DNA of 13,638 nt from JACKGW01 sp964586025 (GTDB taxonomy: Bacteria; Planctomycetota; PLA2; JAEUHO01), in NCBI GenBank assembly GCA_964586025.1, contig CAZPGF010000074.1:1-13638 (forward strand), written 5' to 3'. Shown here piece after piece: positions 6,582 to 13,638 of this stretch. The position numbers were made by a program, and so were the translations under genes. The notes under the pieces were generated by a model. That model did no database searches. It saw only the letters and a list, made by a program, of their open reading frames with translations, and was not told the DNA's origin. The first letter of the stretch is position 1; each line of letters begins with the position of its first letter.

Positions 6582-8192
6582 ATGGACGTCCTCAAGAGCC
6601 AGATCGATCCGACGAGCGCGACGTTTCGCGAGCGATCCGCGGCGCACGCGGCCGAGTGCGACCTTCTCCGCGAGCGGCTCGACGCCATCCGCCGCGGCGG
6701 GAGCGAGAAGGCCCGCGAGCAGCACGTCCGTCGCGGCAAGATGCTCGTCCGCGAGCGAGTCGAAGCACTGCTCGACGCTGGCAGCCCGTTCCTCGAACTC
6801 TCCTCGCTCGCGGCGCACGAGGTCTACGACGAGGAGGTCCCGGCGGCGGGTCTCGTCACCGGCATCGGCCGGGTTCACGGACGGGAGGTCGTCGTCGTCG
6901 CGAACGACGCCACCGTGAAGGGTGGCACCTACTATCCGCTCACGGTCAAGAAGCATCTGCGCGCGCAGGAGATCGCGTTCGAGAACCGTCTGCCGACGGT
7001 CTACCTCGTGGACAGCGGCGGCGCCTTCCTGCCGCGGCAGGACGAGGTCTTCCCGGACAAGTTCCACTTCGGGAGGATCTTCCGCAACCAGGCGGTCCTC
7101 TCGGCCGCGGGCGTTCCGCAGATCGCCGCGGTGATGGGCTCGTGTACGGCGGGTGGCGCCTACGTTCCGGCGATGAGCGACGAAGCGGTCATCGTCGAGG
7201 GGCACGGCACGATCTTCCTCGCGGGTCCGCCGCTCGTGAAGGCGGCCACGAACGAGGAGGTCAGCGCCGAGGACCTCGGCGGCGCGGACGTCCACACGCG
7301 CAAGAGCGGCGTCGCCGACCATCTTGCGCGAGACGACGCGCATGCGCTGCGCATCGTGCGCTCGATCGTCGAGACGCTGGGTCCCGCGCCCGCGCCGTGG
7401 CTCGCGCTCGGAGCGGCCGAACCGCCTCGGTACGACCCGGCCGAGTTGCTCGGGATCCTTCCGACGGACACGCGCACGCCGTTCGACGTGCGTGAGGTGA
7501 TCGCGCGCCTCGTGGACGGCAGCCGCTTCCACGAGTTCAAGACCCGTTACGGCACGACGCTCGTGACGGGGTTCGCCGCGATCCACGGGATCCCGGTCGG
7601 CATCGTCGCCAACAACGGCGTCCTGTTCTCGTCGTCGGCCCTGAAGGGCGCGCACTTCGTCGAACTCTGCGGTCAGCGCGGCGTTCCGCTGCTCTTCCTC
7701 CAGAACGTGACCGGCTTCATGGTCGGGCGCGACGCGGAGAACGGCGGCATCGCGCGCGACGGCGCCAAGCTCGTCCAGGCCGTCGCGACGGTCAACGTCC
7801 CGAAGATCACCGTGATCGTCGGCGCGTCGTTCGGCGCGGGCAACTACGGCATGTGCGGTCGCGCCTACGACGCCCGCTTCCTGTTCACCTGGCCGAACGC
7901 GCGCATCAGCGTGATGGGGGGCGAGCAGGCCGCCCAGGTCCTGTTGGCGGTCAAGCGCGAGCAACTCGCGCGCGAGGGCAAGCCCGCGCTCGATCCCGAC
8001 CAGGAGGAGACGCTCACCTCACCGATCCGCGCGAAGTACGAGCGAGAAGGTCATCCCTGGTACGGCAGCGCACGGCTGTGGGACGACGGCGTGATCGATC
8101 CGACCGAGACGCGGGACGTGCTCGGCCTCGCCTTCGCGGCGACGCTTGGGGCGCCGCGTCCGGCGTCCGCCGCGCCCGTGTTCCGGATGTGA
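6582..8192 (+). CDS. liuB: 3-methylcrotonyl-CoA carboxylase, carboxyltransferase (beta) subunit
   Basis: A 536-residue carboxyltransferase, the usual length of the methylcrotonyl-CoA carboxylase beta subunit. It moves CO2 from carboxybiotin to 3-methylcrotonyl-CoA in leucine/isovalerate breakdown. The N-terminal crotonase-like half has VDSGGAFLPRQDEVFPD (143-159) and the oxyanion loop SCTAGGAY (187-194). The C-terminal half has NNGVLFSSSALKG (344-356), FLQNVTGFMVG (372-382), GASFGAGNYGMCGRAY (414-429) and TWPNARISVMGGEQAAQV (436-453), a set typical of MCC and the closely related geranyl-CoA carboxylase. The context of hydratase and HMG-CoA lyase favours MCC. The ATG at 6582 follows GAGGAG by 14 nt, slightly long; an in-frame GTG at 6567 is the alternative. 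It is the first gene of a five-gene operon behind a candidate promoter and operator. Confidence 0.93.
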   Translation: MDVLKSQIDPTSATFRERSAAHAAECDLLRERLDAIRRGGSEKAREQHVRRGKMLVRERVEALLDAGSPFLELSSLAAHEVYDEEVPAAGLVTGIGRVHGREVVVVANDATVKGGTYYPLTVKKHLRAQEIAFENRLPTVYLVDSGGAFLPRQDEVFPDKFHFGRIFRNQAVLSAAGVPQIAAVMGSCTAGGAYVPAMSDEAVIVEGHGTIFLAGPPLVKAATNEEVSAEDLGGADVHTRKSGVADHLARDDAHALRIVRSIVETLGPAPAPWLALGAAEPPRYDPAELLGILPTDTRTPFDVREVIARLVDGSRFHEFKTRYGTTLVTGFAAIHGIPVGIVANNGVLFSSSALKGAHFVELCGQRGVPLLFLQNVTGFMVGRDAENGGIARDGAKLVQAVATVNVPKITVIVGASFGAGNYGMCGRAYDARFLFTWPNARISVMGGEQAAQVLLAVKREQLAREGKPALDPDQEETLTSPIRAKYEREGHPWYGSARLWDDGVIDPTETRDVLGLAFAATLGAPRPASAAPVFRM

Positions 8193-8203
8193 GGGGGGAC
8201 GGC

Positions 8204-8995
8204 GTGACGGACGACCTTCGCGTGGACGTACGGGAGCGCACGGCCTTCGTCACGCTGAACCGCCCTGACCGTCGTAACGCGTTCGACGACGTCCTGGCCG
8301 CGGCGATCGCCAAGACCTTCGATGAGCTGTCCGGCGACGAGTCCGTCGTCGCGGTCGTCCTCGCCGGCGAGGGCTCGGCATTCTGCGCGGGCGGCGATCT
8401 CGCGTGGATGCGACGCGCGGCCGACTACGACGAGGATCAGAACCTGCGCGACGCCGCGGCATTCCAGCGCGCCTTCGAGTCGATCTCGTTGTGCGCGGCG
8501 CCGGTCGTGGCGCGCGTCCACGGCGCCGCGCTCGGCGGTGGTGCCGGACTGGTCGCCGCGTGCGACATCGCGATCGCCTCGGAGGCGGCGACGTTCGGCT
8601 TCCCCGAGGTTCGGCTGGGCCTCCTGCCCGGCGTGATCGCCCCGTACGTCGTGCGCGCGATCGGTCCACGCGAGGCGACACGCCTGTTCGTCACCGGCGA
8701 GCGCTTCGACGCGGCCGAGGCCCGGCGCATCGGGCTCGTCCACCGCGTCGTGCCGGCCGCGGAACTCGATGCGGCCGTCGAGCGTGTGCTCGGGTCGATT
8801 CGCGAGGGCTCGCCGGTCGCCGTCGCCAGCGCGAAGAACCTCGTGCTCGACCTCGAAGGGAGCGTGGACGCCGAGGAGCGGCTCGAACTCGCGCGGCAGG
8901 CCATCGCCGACGCCCGCGCGTCGGAGCAGGGACGCGAGGGCGTGCAGGCGTTCCTCGACGGGCGTCGCCCGACCTGGAAGGAGCCGCGCCCGTGA
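8204..8995 (+). CDS. liuC: 3-methylglutaconyl-CoA hydratase
   Basis: A 263-residue crotonase-fold enzyme that should hydrate 3-methylglutaconyl-CoA to HMG-CoA. Motifs: LNRPDRRNAF (18-27), first oxyanion loop FCAGGDLAWM (60-69), second loop HGAALGGGAGLVAACD (106-121). The glutamate equivalent to rat E164 is kept (E135 in FGFPEVRLG) while the E144 position is G115. This pattern, with GLLPGVIAPYVVRAIG following, matches LiuC-type hydratases as I know them, where the second half reads EVRIGLxPxVISPFV. That and the gene order make LiuC the best call; a general enoyl-CoA hydratase is the alternative. The GTG at 8204 follows a G-rich Shine-Dalgarno (GAGGGGGG) and begins 11 nt after the carboxyltransferase stop. 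Its TGA overlaps the GTG of the next gene. Confidence 0.88.
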   Translation: MTDDLRVDVRERTAFVTLNRPDRRNAFDDVLAAAIAKTFDELSGDESVVAVVLAGEGSAFCAGGDLAWMRRAADYDEDQNLRDAAAFQRAFESISLCAAPVVARVHGAALGGGAGLVAACDIAIASEAATFGFPEVRLGLLPGVIAPYVVRAIGPREATRLFVTGERFDAAEARRIGLVHRVVPAAELDAAVERVLGSIREGSPVAVASAKNLVLDLEGSVDAEERLELARQAIADARASEQGREGVQAFLDGRRPTWKEPRP

Positions 8996-10499
8996 GGCCG
9001 CCCTTCCGGCGCGTGCTGATCGCGAACCGGGGCGAGATCGCGCTGCGCGTCGTGCGGACGTGCCGCGTGCTCGGCATCGAGTCGATCGCCGTCGCCTCCG
9101 AGGCCGACCGAGGCGCACCGCACGCGATCGAAGCCGATCGCTGCGTGGAGATCGGTCCGGCCGAGGCGGCGGCGTCGTACCTCGACGTCGATCGCATCGT
9201 CGAGGCGGCGCGCGCGACGGGCGCCGATGCCGTGCATCCCGGATACGGCTTCCTCTCCGAGAACCCGCGGCTGCCGATGGCGCTCGAACGCGCCGGCATC
9301 GTCTTCGTCGGGCCGCCCGCGCAGGTGTTGGAGGCGTCCTCCGACAAGGTCGTCGTGAAGAAGCGAGTCGCCGCGGCGGGCGTCCCGGTGATTCCCGGTC
9401 CGCTCGACGAGGTGCCGGACGACCCAGCGGCGCTCACCGCCGCCGCGGAGGCGACCGGCTATCCGCTGCTGGTCAAGGCCGCCTCCGGCGGGGGAGGGCG
9501 CGGCATGCGGCGCGTGATGCGCGCCGCCGACCTCGCCGACGCGACGGCGAGCGCGCGCCGAGAGGCCGCCGGCGCGTTCGGCCGCGCGGCCCTCTATCTC
9601 GAACGATTGATCGAGCCGGCTCGCCACGTCGAGGTGCAGATCCTCGCCGACGCGCATGGTGGCGTCGTCGCCGTCGGCGAACGCGACTGCTCGTTGCAGC
9701 GGCGACATCAGAAGGTGATCGAAGAGTGTCCCGCCCCGGGACTCTCCGATGCGTTGCGCCGGACGATCCACGAGGTCGCCGTCGCCGCCGCACGCGCCCT
9801 CGCCTACCAGGGCGCCGGCACCGTCGAGATGCTGCTCGATGCGTCGGGCGCGATCCGGTTCCTCGAATTGAATCGGCGCCTCCAGGTCGAGCACCCAGTC
9901 ACCGAGGCGGTGTTCGGACTGGACCTCGTCGCGTGGCAACTGCGGCTCGCCGCAGGAGCACGCCTTCCGCCGGCGGATGCCTTCCGAGGGCGAGGCCACG
10001 CGATCGAGGCCCGCGTCTACGCGGAGGACCCCGCGCACGGCTTCCTGCCTTCGCCGGGGGTGCTGATCCACGCCCGCGCGCCCGAGGGACCGGGTATCCG
10101 CGTCGACGGCGTGCTGCGCGACGGGGTGCGCGTGCCGCCGCAGTACGACCCCCTCCTCGCGAAGGTGATCGCGCACGGGGCGGACCGCGACGAGGCCCGC
10201 GCCCGCCTCGACGCGGCGCTTCGCTGCACCGTGGTGATCGGCGTTCGACACAACGTCCCCTTCCTGCGACGCCTGCTCGGCGACGCGCGTTTCGTCGATC
10301 CGAACGCGTTGCGCATCGACAGCCTGGACCGCGGCATCGACGACCTCATCGACGAGCCCGAGCCCGACGACCTCGTTCTGCTCGCGGCATCCACCGCGTC
10401 GCGGGCGGCCGCGGCCTCCGCGACGCACGGCGTCGCGCAACGAACGCCCGGTCCGTGGGCCACGCTTCCCGGATTCCGCCTCGGCCGCGGAGGTCCGCG

Positions 10500-10503
<4 letters not shown>
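8992..10503 (+). CDS. liuD: Biotin carboxylase part of methylcrotonyl-CoA carboxylase alpha (split subunit)
   Basis: A 503-residue biotin carboxylase: ATP-dependent carboxylation of biotin with bicarbonate. N-terminal domain VLIANRGEIALRV (8-20) and HPGYGFLSEN (82-91); ATP-grasp glycine loop SGGGGRGM (165-172); ERDCSLQRRHQKVIEE (230-245); catalytic region LELNRRLQVEHPVTE (291-305) with E292, N294, R296 and E300; C-terminal domain EARVYAEDP (339-347). Residue 295 is Arg where most homologues have Thr or Pro. After about residue 455 a low-complexity stretch leads to PWATLPGFRLG (488-498), the PW..GFRL strand that opens the BT domain in one-piece MCC alpha subunits; the protein then stops. The rest of that domain and the biotin carrier are in the next gene. 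The GTG is preceded by AAGGAG 8 nt upstream and overlaps the previous stop (GTGA). Confidence 0.92.
10489..10493 (+). promoter_or_regulatory. Shine-Dalgarno GGAGG at the split in the carboxylase alpha subunit
   Basis: GGAGG, 6 nt before the ATG at 10500, lies inside the last codons of the biotin carboxylase gene. Its good spacing argues that the second half is a real separate gene rather than the result of a sequencing frameshift. Confidence 0.7.
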
Positions 10504-10958
<455 letters not shown>

Positions 10959-10960
10959 CG

Positions 10961-11872
10961 ATGAGCGGGTTCCTCGTGCGCCGCGTCCGCATTACCGAGG
11001 TCGGCCCTCGCGACGGCCTGCAGAACGAAGCCCGATCCGTCCCGACCGAAGCGAAGGTCGCGTTCGTGCGCGGGCTCGTCCGCAGCGGCCTGACGGACAT
11101 CGAGGTGACGTCCTTCGTGCGGCCGGACCTGGTGCCCCAGCATGCCGACGCAGGGGCCGTCCTGGCCGCGCTCGGTCCGCCTCCCGACGGCGTCGTGTTC
11201 GGTGCGCTCGTCCCGAACGAACGCGGGTACGAGGCGGCGCGCGCCGCCGACGTCGGCAAGATCGCGGTGTTCACCGCGGCGAGCGAGACGTTCAGCCAGC
11301 GCAACGTGAACGCGTCGATCGCCGAGACGATCGAACGGTTCCGCCCCGTCGTGCGCGCCGCGCTCGCGGACCAACGCATCGTGCGGGGCTACGTGAGTTG
11401 CGCGATCGCCTGCCCGTTCGAGGGCCCGATCGATCCGGCCGTCGTCGCGAACGTGACGGAGCAGCTCCTGGAACTCGGCTGCGAGGAGATCTCGCTCGGC
11501 GACACGATCGGCGCGGGCACGCCCGCCGATGTCGGCCGACTGCTCGATGTCGTCCTTGCGCGGGCCGACGCGGATCAACTCGTCCTGCACTTCCACGACA
11601 CCCGCGGGATGGCGATCGCGAACGTCGTGGAGGGGCTGCGGCGGGGCATCACCGCCTACGACTCGAGTGCCGCGGGTCTCGGCGGATGCCCGTTCGCGCC
11701 CGGCGCGAGCGGCAACCTCGCGACGGAGGACCTCGTGTTCCTGCTCTCGGGCCTGGGGGTTGCGCACGGCGTCGATCCGAGCCTCTTGCGCGACGCGAGC
11801 GAGGCGATCGCGCCGCACCTCGGCCACCCCTTCCCGAGCAGGGTCCGTCAGGCGCCGCCGCTCCCCTGGTAG
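10961..11872 (+). CDS. liuE: Hydroxymethylglutaryl-CoA lyase
   Basis: A 303-residue HMG-CoA lyase that cleaves HMG-CoA to acetoacetate and acetyl-CoA, the last step of leucine degradation. The TIM-barrel signature is complete: TEVGPRDGLQNE (12-23) with R17 and D18, E48 in IEVTSFV, the metal-binding H210 and H212 in LHFHDTRG, and the catalytic-loop cysteine C243 in GLGGCPFAPGASGN (239-252). These match the residues known in human HMGCL (R41, D42, E72, H233, H235, C266). I prefer the ATG at 10961, 7 nt after GAGGGGG (10947-10953). A GTG at 10955 that overlaps the previous stop would add two residues but sits too close to the Shine-Dalgarno. It ends the operon; a GC-rich hairpin follows the stop. 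Confidence 0.95.
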   Translation: MSGFLVRRVRITEVGPRDGLQNEARSVPTEAKVAFVRGLVRSGLTDIEVTSFVRPDLVPQHADAGAVLAALGPPPDGVVFGALVPNERGYEAARAADVGKIAVFTAASETFSQRNVNASIAETIERFRPVVRAALADQRIVRGYVSCAIACPFEGPIDPAVVANVTEQLLELGCEEISLGDTIGAGTPADVGRLLDVVLARADADQLVLHFHDTRGMAIANVVEGLRRGITAYDSSAAGLGGCPFAPGASGNLATEDLVFLLSGLGVAHGVDPSLLRDASEAIAPHLGHPFPSRVRQAPPLPW

Positions 11873-11873
11873 A

Positions 11874-11907
11874 GGCCCGGAGCGGGGGAACGGTCGCCCC
11901 TCGGGCC
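11874..11907 (+). terminator. GC-rich hairpin after HMG-CoA lyase
   Basis: GGCCCG (11874-11879) pairs with CGGGCC (11902-11907), and GGGG (near 11884-11888) pairs with CCCC (11897-11900), with an internal asymmetric bulge. It begins right after the TAG. There is no T-tract, so it may be a pause or mRNA-end structure rather than a classical terminator. Confidence 0.4.
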
Positions 11908-11948
11908 CCTCGCTGATCCGCCATGGCCCCCGGGCCTCGTCACGGACG

Positions 11949-11954
11949 TACGCT
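11949..11954 (+). promoter_or_regulatory. Candidate -10 TACGCT for a leaderless methyltransferase message
   Basis: TACGCT (TANNNT) ends exactly 7 nt before the ATG at 11962. No Shine-Dalgarno precedes that ATG. Spacing is the same as for TAGCGT before the SDR start. Confidence 0.45.
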
Positions 11955-11961
11955 CTGCGTG

Positions 11962-12798
11962 ATGAGCGCGAACGCCGGCACGAGCGTCCCGTACGGGCAG
12001 AAGTCCCCCATGGAGGATCCGACGATGGTCGGCACCCTTCAGGCGCAGATCGAGATGATCGCGCCGTTCGAGCGCCCGCTGCTCGAGCGCCGCGGCATCC
12101 GCGACGCCCGACGCCTCCTGGATCTCGCCTGCGGCACGGGGCGGTTCCTGCTCGACATCACGCGGCACGTCCCGCACCTGGAAGCGACCGGAGTCGATCT
12201 GTTCCCCGGGCATCTCGCCATCGCGCGTCGGGACCTGGATGCGGCGGGCCGCGCCGACGTCGTGCTGATCGCGGGCGACGCTTGCGCGACCGGGCTGCCG
12301 GCGGGTTCGTTCGACGCCGTGACGATCCGTCACGTCCTCCAGGCCGTTCCCCATCCGCCTGCGTTCCTCGCCGAGGCGCGCCGGGTGCTCCGCCCGGGCG
12401 GCTTCGTCCACGCACTCGTCGAGGACTACCAGGGCCTGCTGTTCGACGCGCGCACCGCGACGGCGGAGCGCCTCTACCTCGATGCGGCCCCTCGCCTCCT
12501 CGACGCCGGCTCCGACCTGCTGCACGGCCGGCGGGCGTTTCGGGAGATGCGCGCCGCGGGTTTCGTGGACGTGCGGGTCGATCCGATCGTGATCGACACG
12601 TCGAACTCCTCGCGCGCGACGTTCGCGCGCATGTTGAGGTTCTGGCGCGACGGCTACGTGGACTTCCTCTCGAACCGGCTCGGCGAGCCGCCGGCCGTGA
12701 CGCGCGCGCGATTCGACGATCAGATCGCCGCCGTCGAGGACCCCGACCGGTACGTCGGCTGGTGGCTGCTGGCGGTCTCCGGCCGCGCCCCCGCCTAG
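11962..12798 (+). CDS. Class I SAM-dependent methyltransferase
   Basis: A 278-residue class I methyltransferase of the UbiE/Methyltransf_11-25 type. Motif I is LLDLACGTGRF (52-62), the acidic residue ending strand 2 is D79 in ATGVDLF, GDACATGLPAGSFDAV (105-120) is the strand-4 region, and EARRVLRPGGFV (138-149) is the usual post-motif helix and turn. The C-terminal part, about 160-278, is helical with aromatic residues and probably shapes the acceptor site. The acceptor (small molecule, lipid or quinone) cannot be told from sequence. The ATG at 11962 is chosen because of the TACGCT hexamer 7 nt upstream; an ATG at 11923 is in frame but its extra residues are unconvincing, and a GTG at 11959 is adjacent. 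It has its own promoter candidate and lies 89 nt after HMG-CoA lyase, so it is probably not part of the leucine pathway. Confidence 0.85.
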   Translation: MSANAGTSVPYGQKSPMEDPTMVGTLQAQIEMIAPFERPLLERRGIRDARRLLDLACGTGRFLLDITRHVPHLEATGVDLFPGHLAIARRDLDAAGRADVVLIAGDACATGLPAGSFDAVTIRHVLQAVPHPPAFLAEARRVLRPGGFVHALVEDYQGLLFDARTATAERLYLDAAPRLLDAGSDLLHGRRAFREMRAAGFVDVRVDPIVIDTSNSSRATFARMLRFWRDGYVDFLSNRLGEPPAVTRARFDDQIAAVEDPDRYVGWWLLAVSGRAPA

Positions 12799-12811
12799 CG
12801 CCGGCTCCCCT

Positions 12812-12944
12812 CGAGGGGACCTTGGCCTAAGGAACGCACGGCTGCGCCGGGCGGGCACGCTCCGGCCCCGGTGTCGGGATCGACGGGTTCTCCTCCCCAC
12901 GCGGCCCTCTACGGCGACGTTCCGCTCCCCGCCTGCGAACGCGG
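12812..12944 (+). repeat. Dispersed ~130-bp intergenic repeat, copy B
   Basis: Shares GGACCTTGG with copy D near its left end, GCTCCGGCCCCGGTGTCGGG with copy C in the middle, ACGCGGCCCTC.ACGGCGAC further right, and CCGCTCCCCGCCTGCGAAC at the right end. The left third is the most degenerate of the four. It fills most of the gap between the methyltransferase and the YbjQ gene, and its right end is about 15 bp from the -35 candidate of the YbjQ gene. Confidence 0.8.
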
Positions 12945-12959
12945 CCGGGTCACACCGTC

Positions 12960-12988
12960 TTGACATCCGTCCGGCTTGCCGGGACGTT
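12960..12988 (+). promoter_or_regulatory. Candidate promoter of the ybjQ-family gene
   Basis: A perfect TTGACA (12960-12965) is followed after 17 nt by GACGTT (12983-12988), a poor -10. Transcription would begin near 12995, leaving a ~33-nt leader with a GGGGAG ribosome binding site. The -35 and spacing are good; the -10 is weak, so this is tentative. Confidence 0.4.
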
Positions 12989-13027
12989 CGTCGCGACGCC
13001 GCACGGCGCGCGTCGGGGAGCACCACG

Positions 13028-13348
13028 ATGATCGTCACGACCACACCCGGGGTCGAGGGCCGAAAGATCGCGCGGTACTGCGGCATCGTGACCGGAGAAG
13101 CGATCCTCGGCGCGAACCTCGTGAAGGACCTCTTCGCGGGGCTTCGGGACGTGTTCGGCGGACGATCCGCCGCCTACGAGGCCGAGTTGCGCAAGGCGCG
13201 AGAGATCGCGATCAGGGAGATGTCGCGCGCCGCGCGCGAAGTCGGAGCCGACGCGGTCGTGGGCGTCGATCTCGACTACGAAACGGTCGGCGGCACCGGC
13301 AGCATGCTGATGGTCAGCGTCAGCGGGACGGCCGTCGCGCTCGAGTGA
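13028..13348 (+). CDS. ybjQ: YbjQ/UPF0145 family protein
   Basis: A 106-residue protein of the YbjQ/UPF0145 family (PF01906), full family length. The characteristic features are TTTPGVEGRKIARYCGIVTGE (4-24), the helix SAAYEAELRKAREIAIREM (47-65), and the GADAVVGVDLDYETVG strand-turn (74-89) followed by the VSVSGTAVAL ending. Structural members form pentamers or decamers; the family is called a putative heavy-metal-binding domain, but its role is not established, and no cysteine cluster is present here. The ATG has GGGGAG 7 nt upstream. It is a single-gene unit enclosed by repeat copies on both sides, so no partner can be inferred. Confidence 0.92.
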   Translation: MIVTTTPGVEGRKIARYCGIVTGEAILGANLVKDLFAGLRDVFGGRSAAYEAELRKAREIAIREMSRAAREVGADAVVGVDLDYETVGGTGSMLMVSVSGTAVALE

Positions 13349-13365
13349 AGCGACCGTACGTACGC

Positions 13366-13498
13366 GTTCAGGGGGTCTCTGACCCTGCGAACGTGCGGCT
13401 TCGCAGATCCGGGGCGCTCCGGCCCCGGTGTCGGGCTCGAGGGGTCCTCCTCGCCACGCGGCCCTCCACGGCGACCCCGCTCCCCGCCTGCGAACCCG
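13366..13498 (+). repeat. Dispersed ~130-bp intergenic repeat, copy C
   Basis: The best preserved copy. Internal structure: TGCGAA (13386-13391) and TTCGCA (13400-13405) form a 6-bp inverted repeat with an 8-nt loop; CCGGGGC (13409-13415) and GCCCCGG (13422-13428) form a 7-bp hairpin with a 6-nt loop; and TTCGCAG (13400-13406) can instead pair with CTGCGAA (13488-13494) near the right end, closing the whole unit. It starts 18 nt after the ybjQ stop and is followed directly by copy D. Confidence 0.85.
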
Positions 13499-13503
13499 CG
13501 TGG

Positions 13504-13638
13504 GCGCTCGCGGACCTTGGACCTTGCGTACGTGCGGCTTCGCAGATCGGGGGCGCTCAGGCCGCCGTGTCGGGCTCGAGTGATCCACCACACGTCGCCC
13601 TCCACGGCGACCTTCCGCTCCCCGCCTGCGAACCCGGA
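13504..13638 (+). repeat. Dispersed ~130-bp intergenic repeat, copy D (reaches window edge)
   Basis: In tandem with copy C at a 140-bp period. Shares ACGTGCGGCTTCGCAGATC, GTGTCGGGCTCGAG, TCGCCCTCCACGGCGACC-like and CTCCCCGCCTGCGAACCCG blocks. The central hairpin is weakened to GGGGGC against GCCGCC with one mismatch. The last shared bases fall at the window end, so further tandem copies may follow outside. Confidence 0.83.

Noticed and set aside
12807..12818. CCCCTCGAGGGG palindrome after the methyltransferase stop as a terminator
   Set aside because: The self-complementary arms leave no adequate loop and no T-tract follows; it merges into repeat copy B.
12950..13591. Long open minus-strand frame (about 213 codons) across ybjQ and repeats C and D
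   Set aside because: It is antisense to a clear YbjQ-family gene, is Arg/Pro-rich with no recognisable domain, and its repeated peptide segments come only from translating the repeat units.
13366..13638. CRISPR array or attC/integron cassette sites
   Set aside because: Repeat units are about 130 bp with no short repeat-spacer pattern, and I see no integrase, Cas gene or recognisable core-site pair.

Overview
This 13.6 kb window is from a very GC-rich, gene-dense bacterial genome. It has many GTG starts, ATGA/GTGA stop-start overlaps and -10-like TANNNT hexamers placed for leaderless transcripts. These traits suit an Actinomycetota-, Deinococcota- or Chloroflexota-like lineage, but no gene here fixes the phylum, so I leave the taxonomy open. 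I see no rRNA, tRNA, CRISPR array, transposase or phage gene.

Layout. (1) 117-1465, minus strand: a two-gene unit with an eight-helix membrane protein followed by a small zinc-ribbon membrane protein, joined by an ATGA overlap; function unknown. (2) 1580-3007, plus: an aldehyde dehydrogenase of the succinate-semialdehyde type, diverging from unit 1. (3) 2994-6244, minus: a four-gene operon, in transcription order SDR, crotonase-fold enzyme, acyl-CoA dehydrogenase and RidA-family protein, mostly with 4-nt overlaps. Its last gene collides tail to tail with the aldehyde dehydrogenase (14-nt overlap). (4) 6245-6581: a divergent control region holding one copy of a dispersed repeat, a perfect 9+9 bp inverted repeat and facing promoter elements. 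(5) 6582-11872, plus: a leucine/isovalerate (liu-type) operon with the methylcrotonyl-CoA carboxylase carboxyltransferase subunit, methylglutaconyl-CoA hydratase, biotin carboxylase, a separate biotin carrier protein and HMG-CoA lyase. (6) 11962-12798, plus: a SAM-dependent methyltransferase. (7) 13028-13348, plus: a YbjQ-family protein flanked by three further copies of the dispersed repeat.

How the genes work together. The plus-strand operon converts 3-methylcrotonyl-CoA to 3-methylglutaconyl-CoA, then HMG-CoA, then acetoacetate plus acetyl-CoA. It lacks an isovaleryl-CoA dehydrogenase, and the acyl-CoA dehydrogenase on the other strand does not have that enzyme's active-site pattern. The minus-strand operon resembles, from memory, the beta-oxidation-like part of aerobic 2-aminobenzoyl-CoA or salicylyl-CoA catabolic clusters, without the CoA ligase or the monooxygenase.

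Most notable points: the alpha subunit of the methylcrotonyl-CoA carboxylase is divided inside its linking (BT) domain, with a good ribosome binding site for the second half; the RidA protein lacks the arginine needed for imine deamination; the crotonase lacks both hydratase glutamates; an unidentified ~130-bp intergenic repeat occurs four times in one orientation; and a candidate operator overlaps the -35 region of the liu-type operon.
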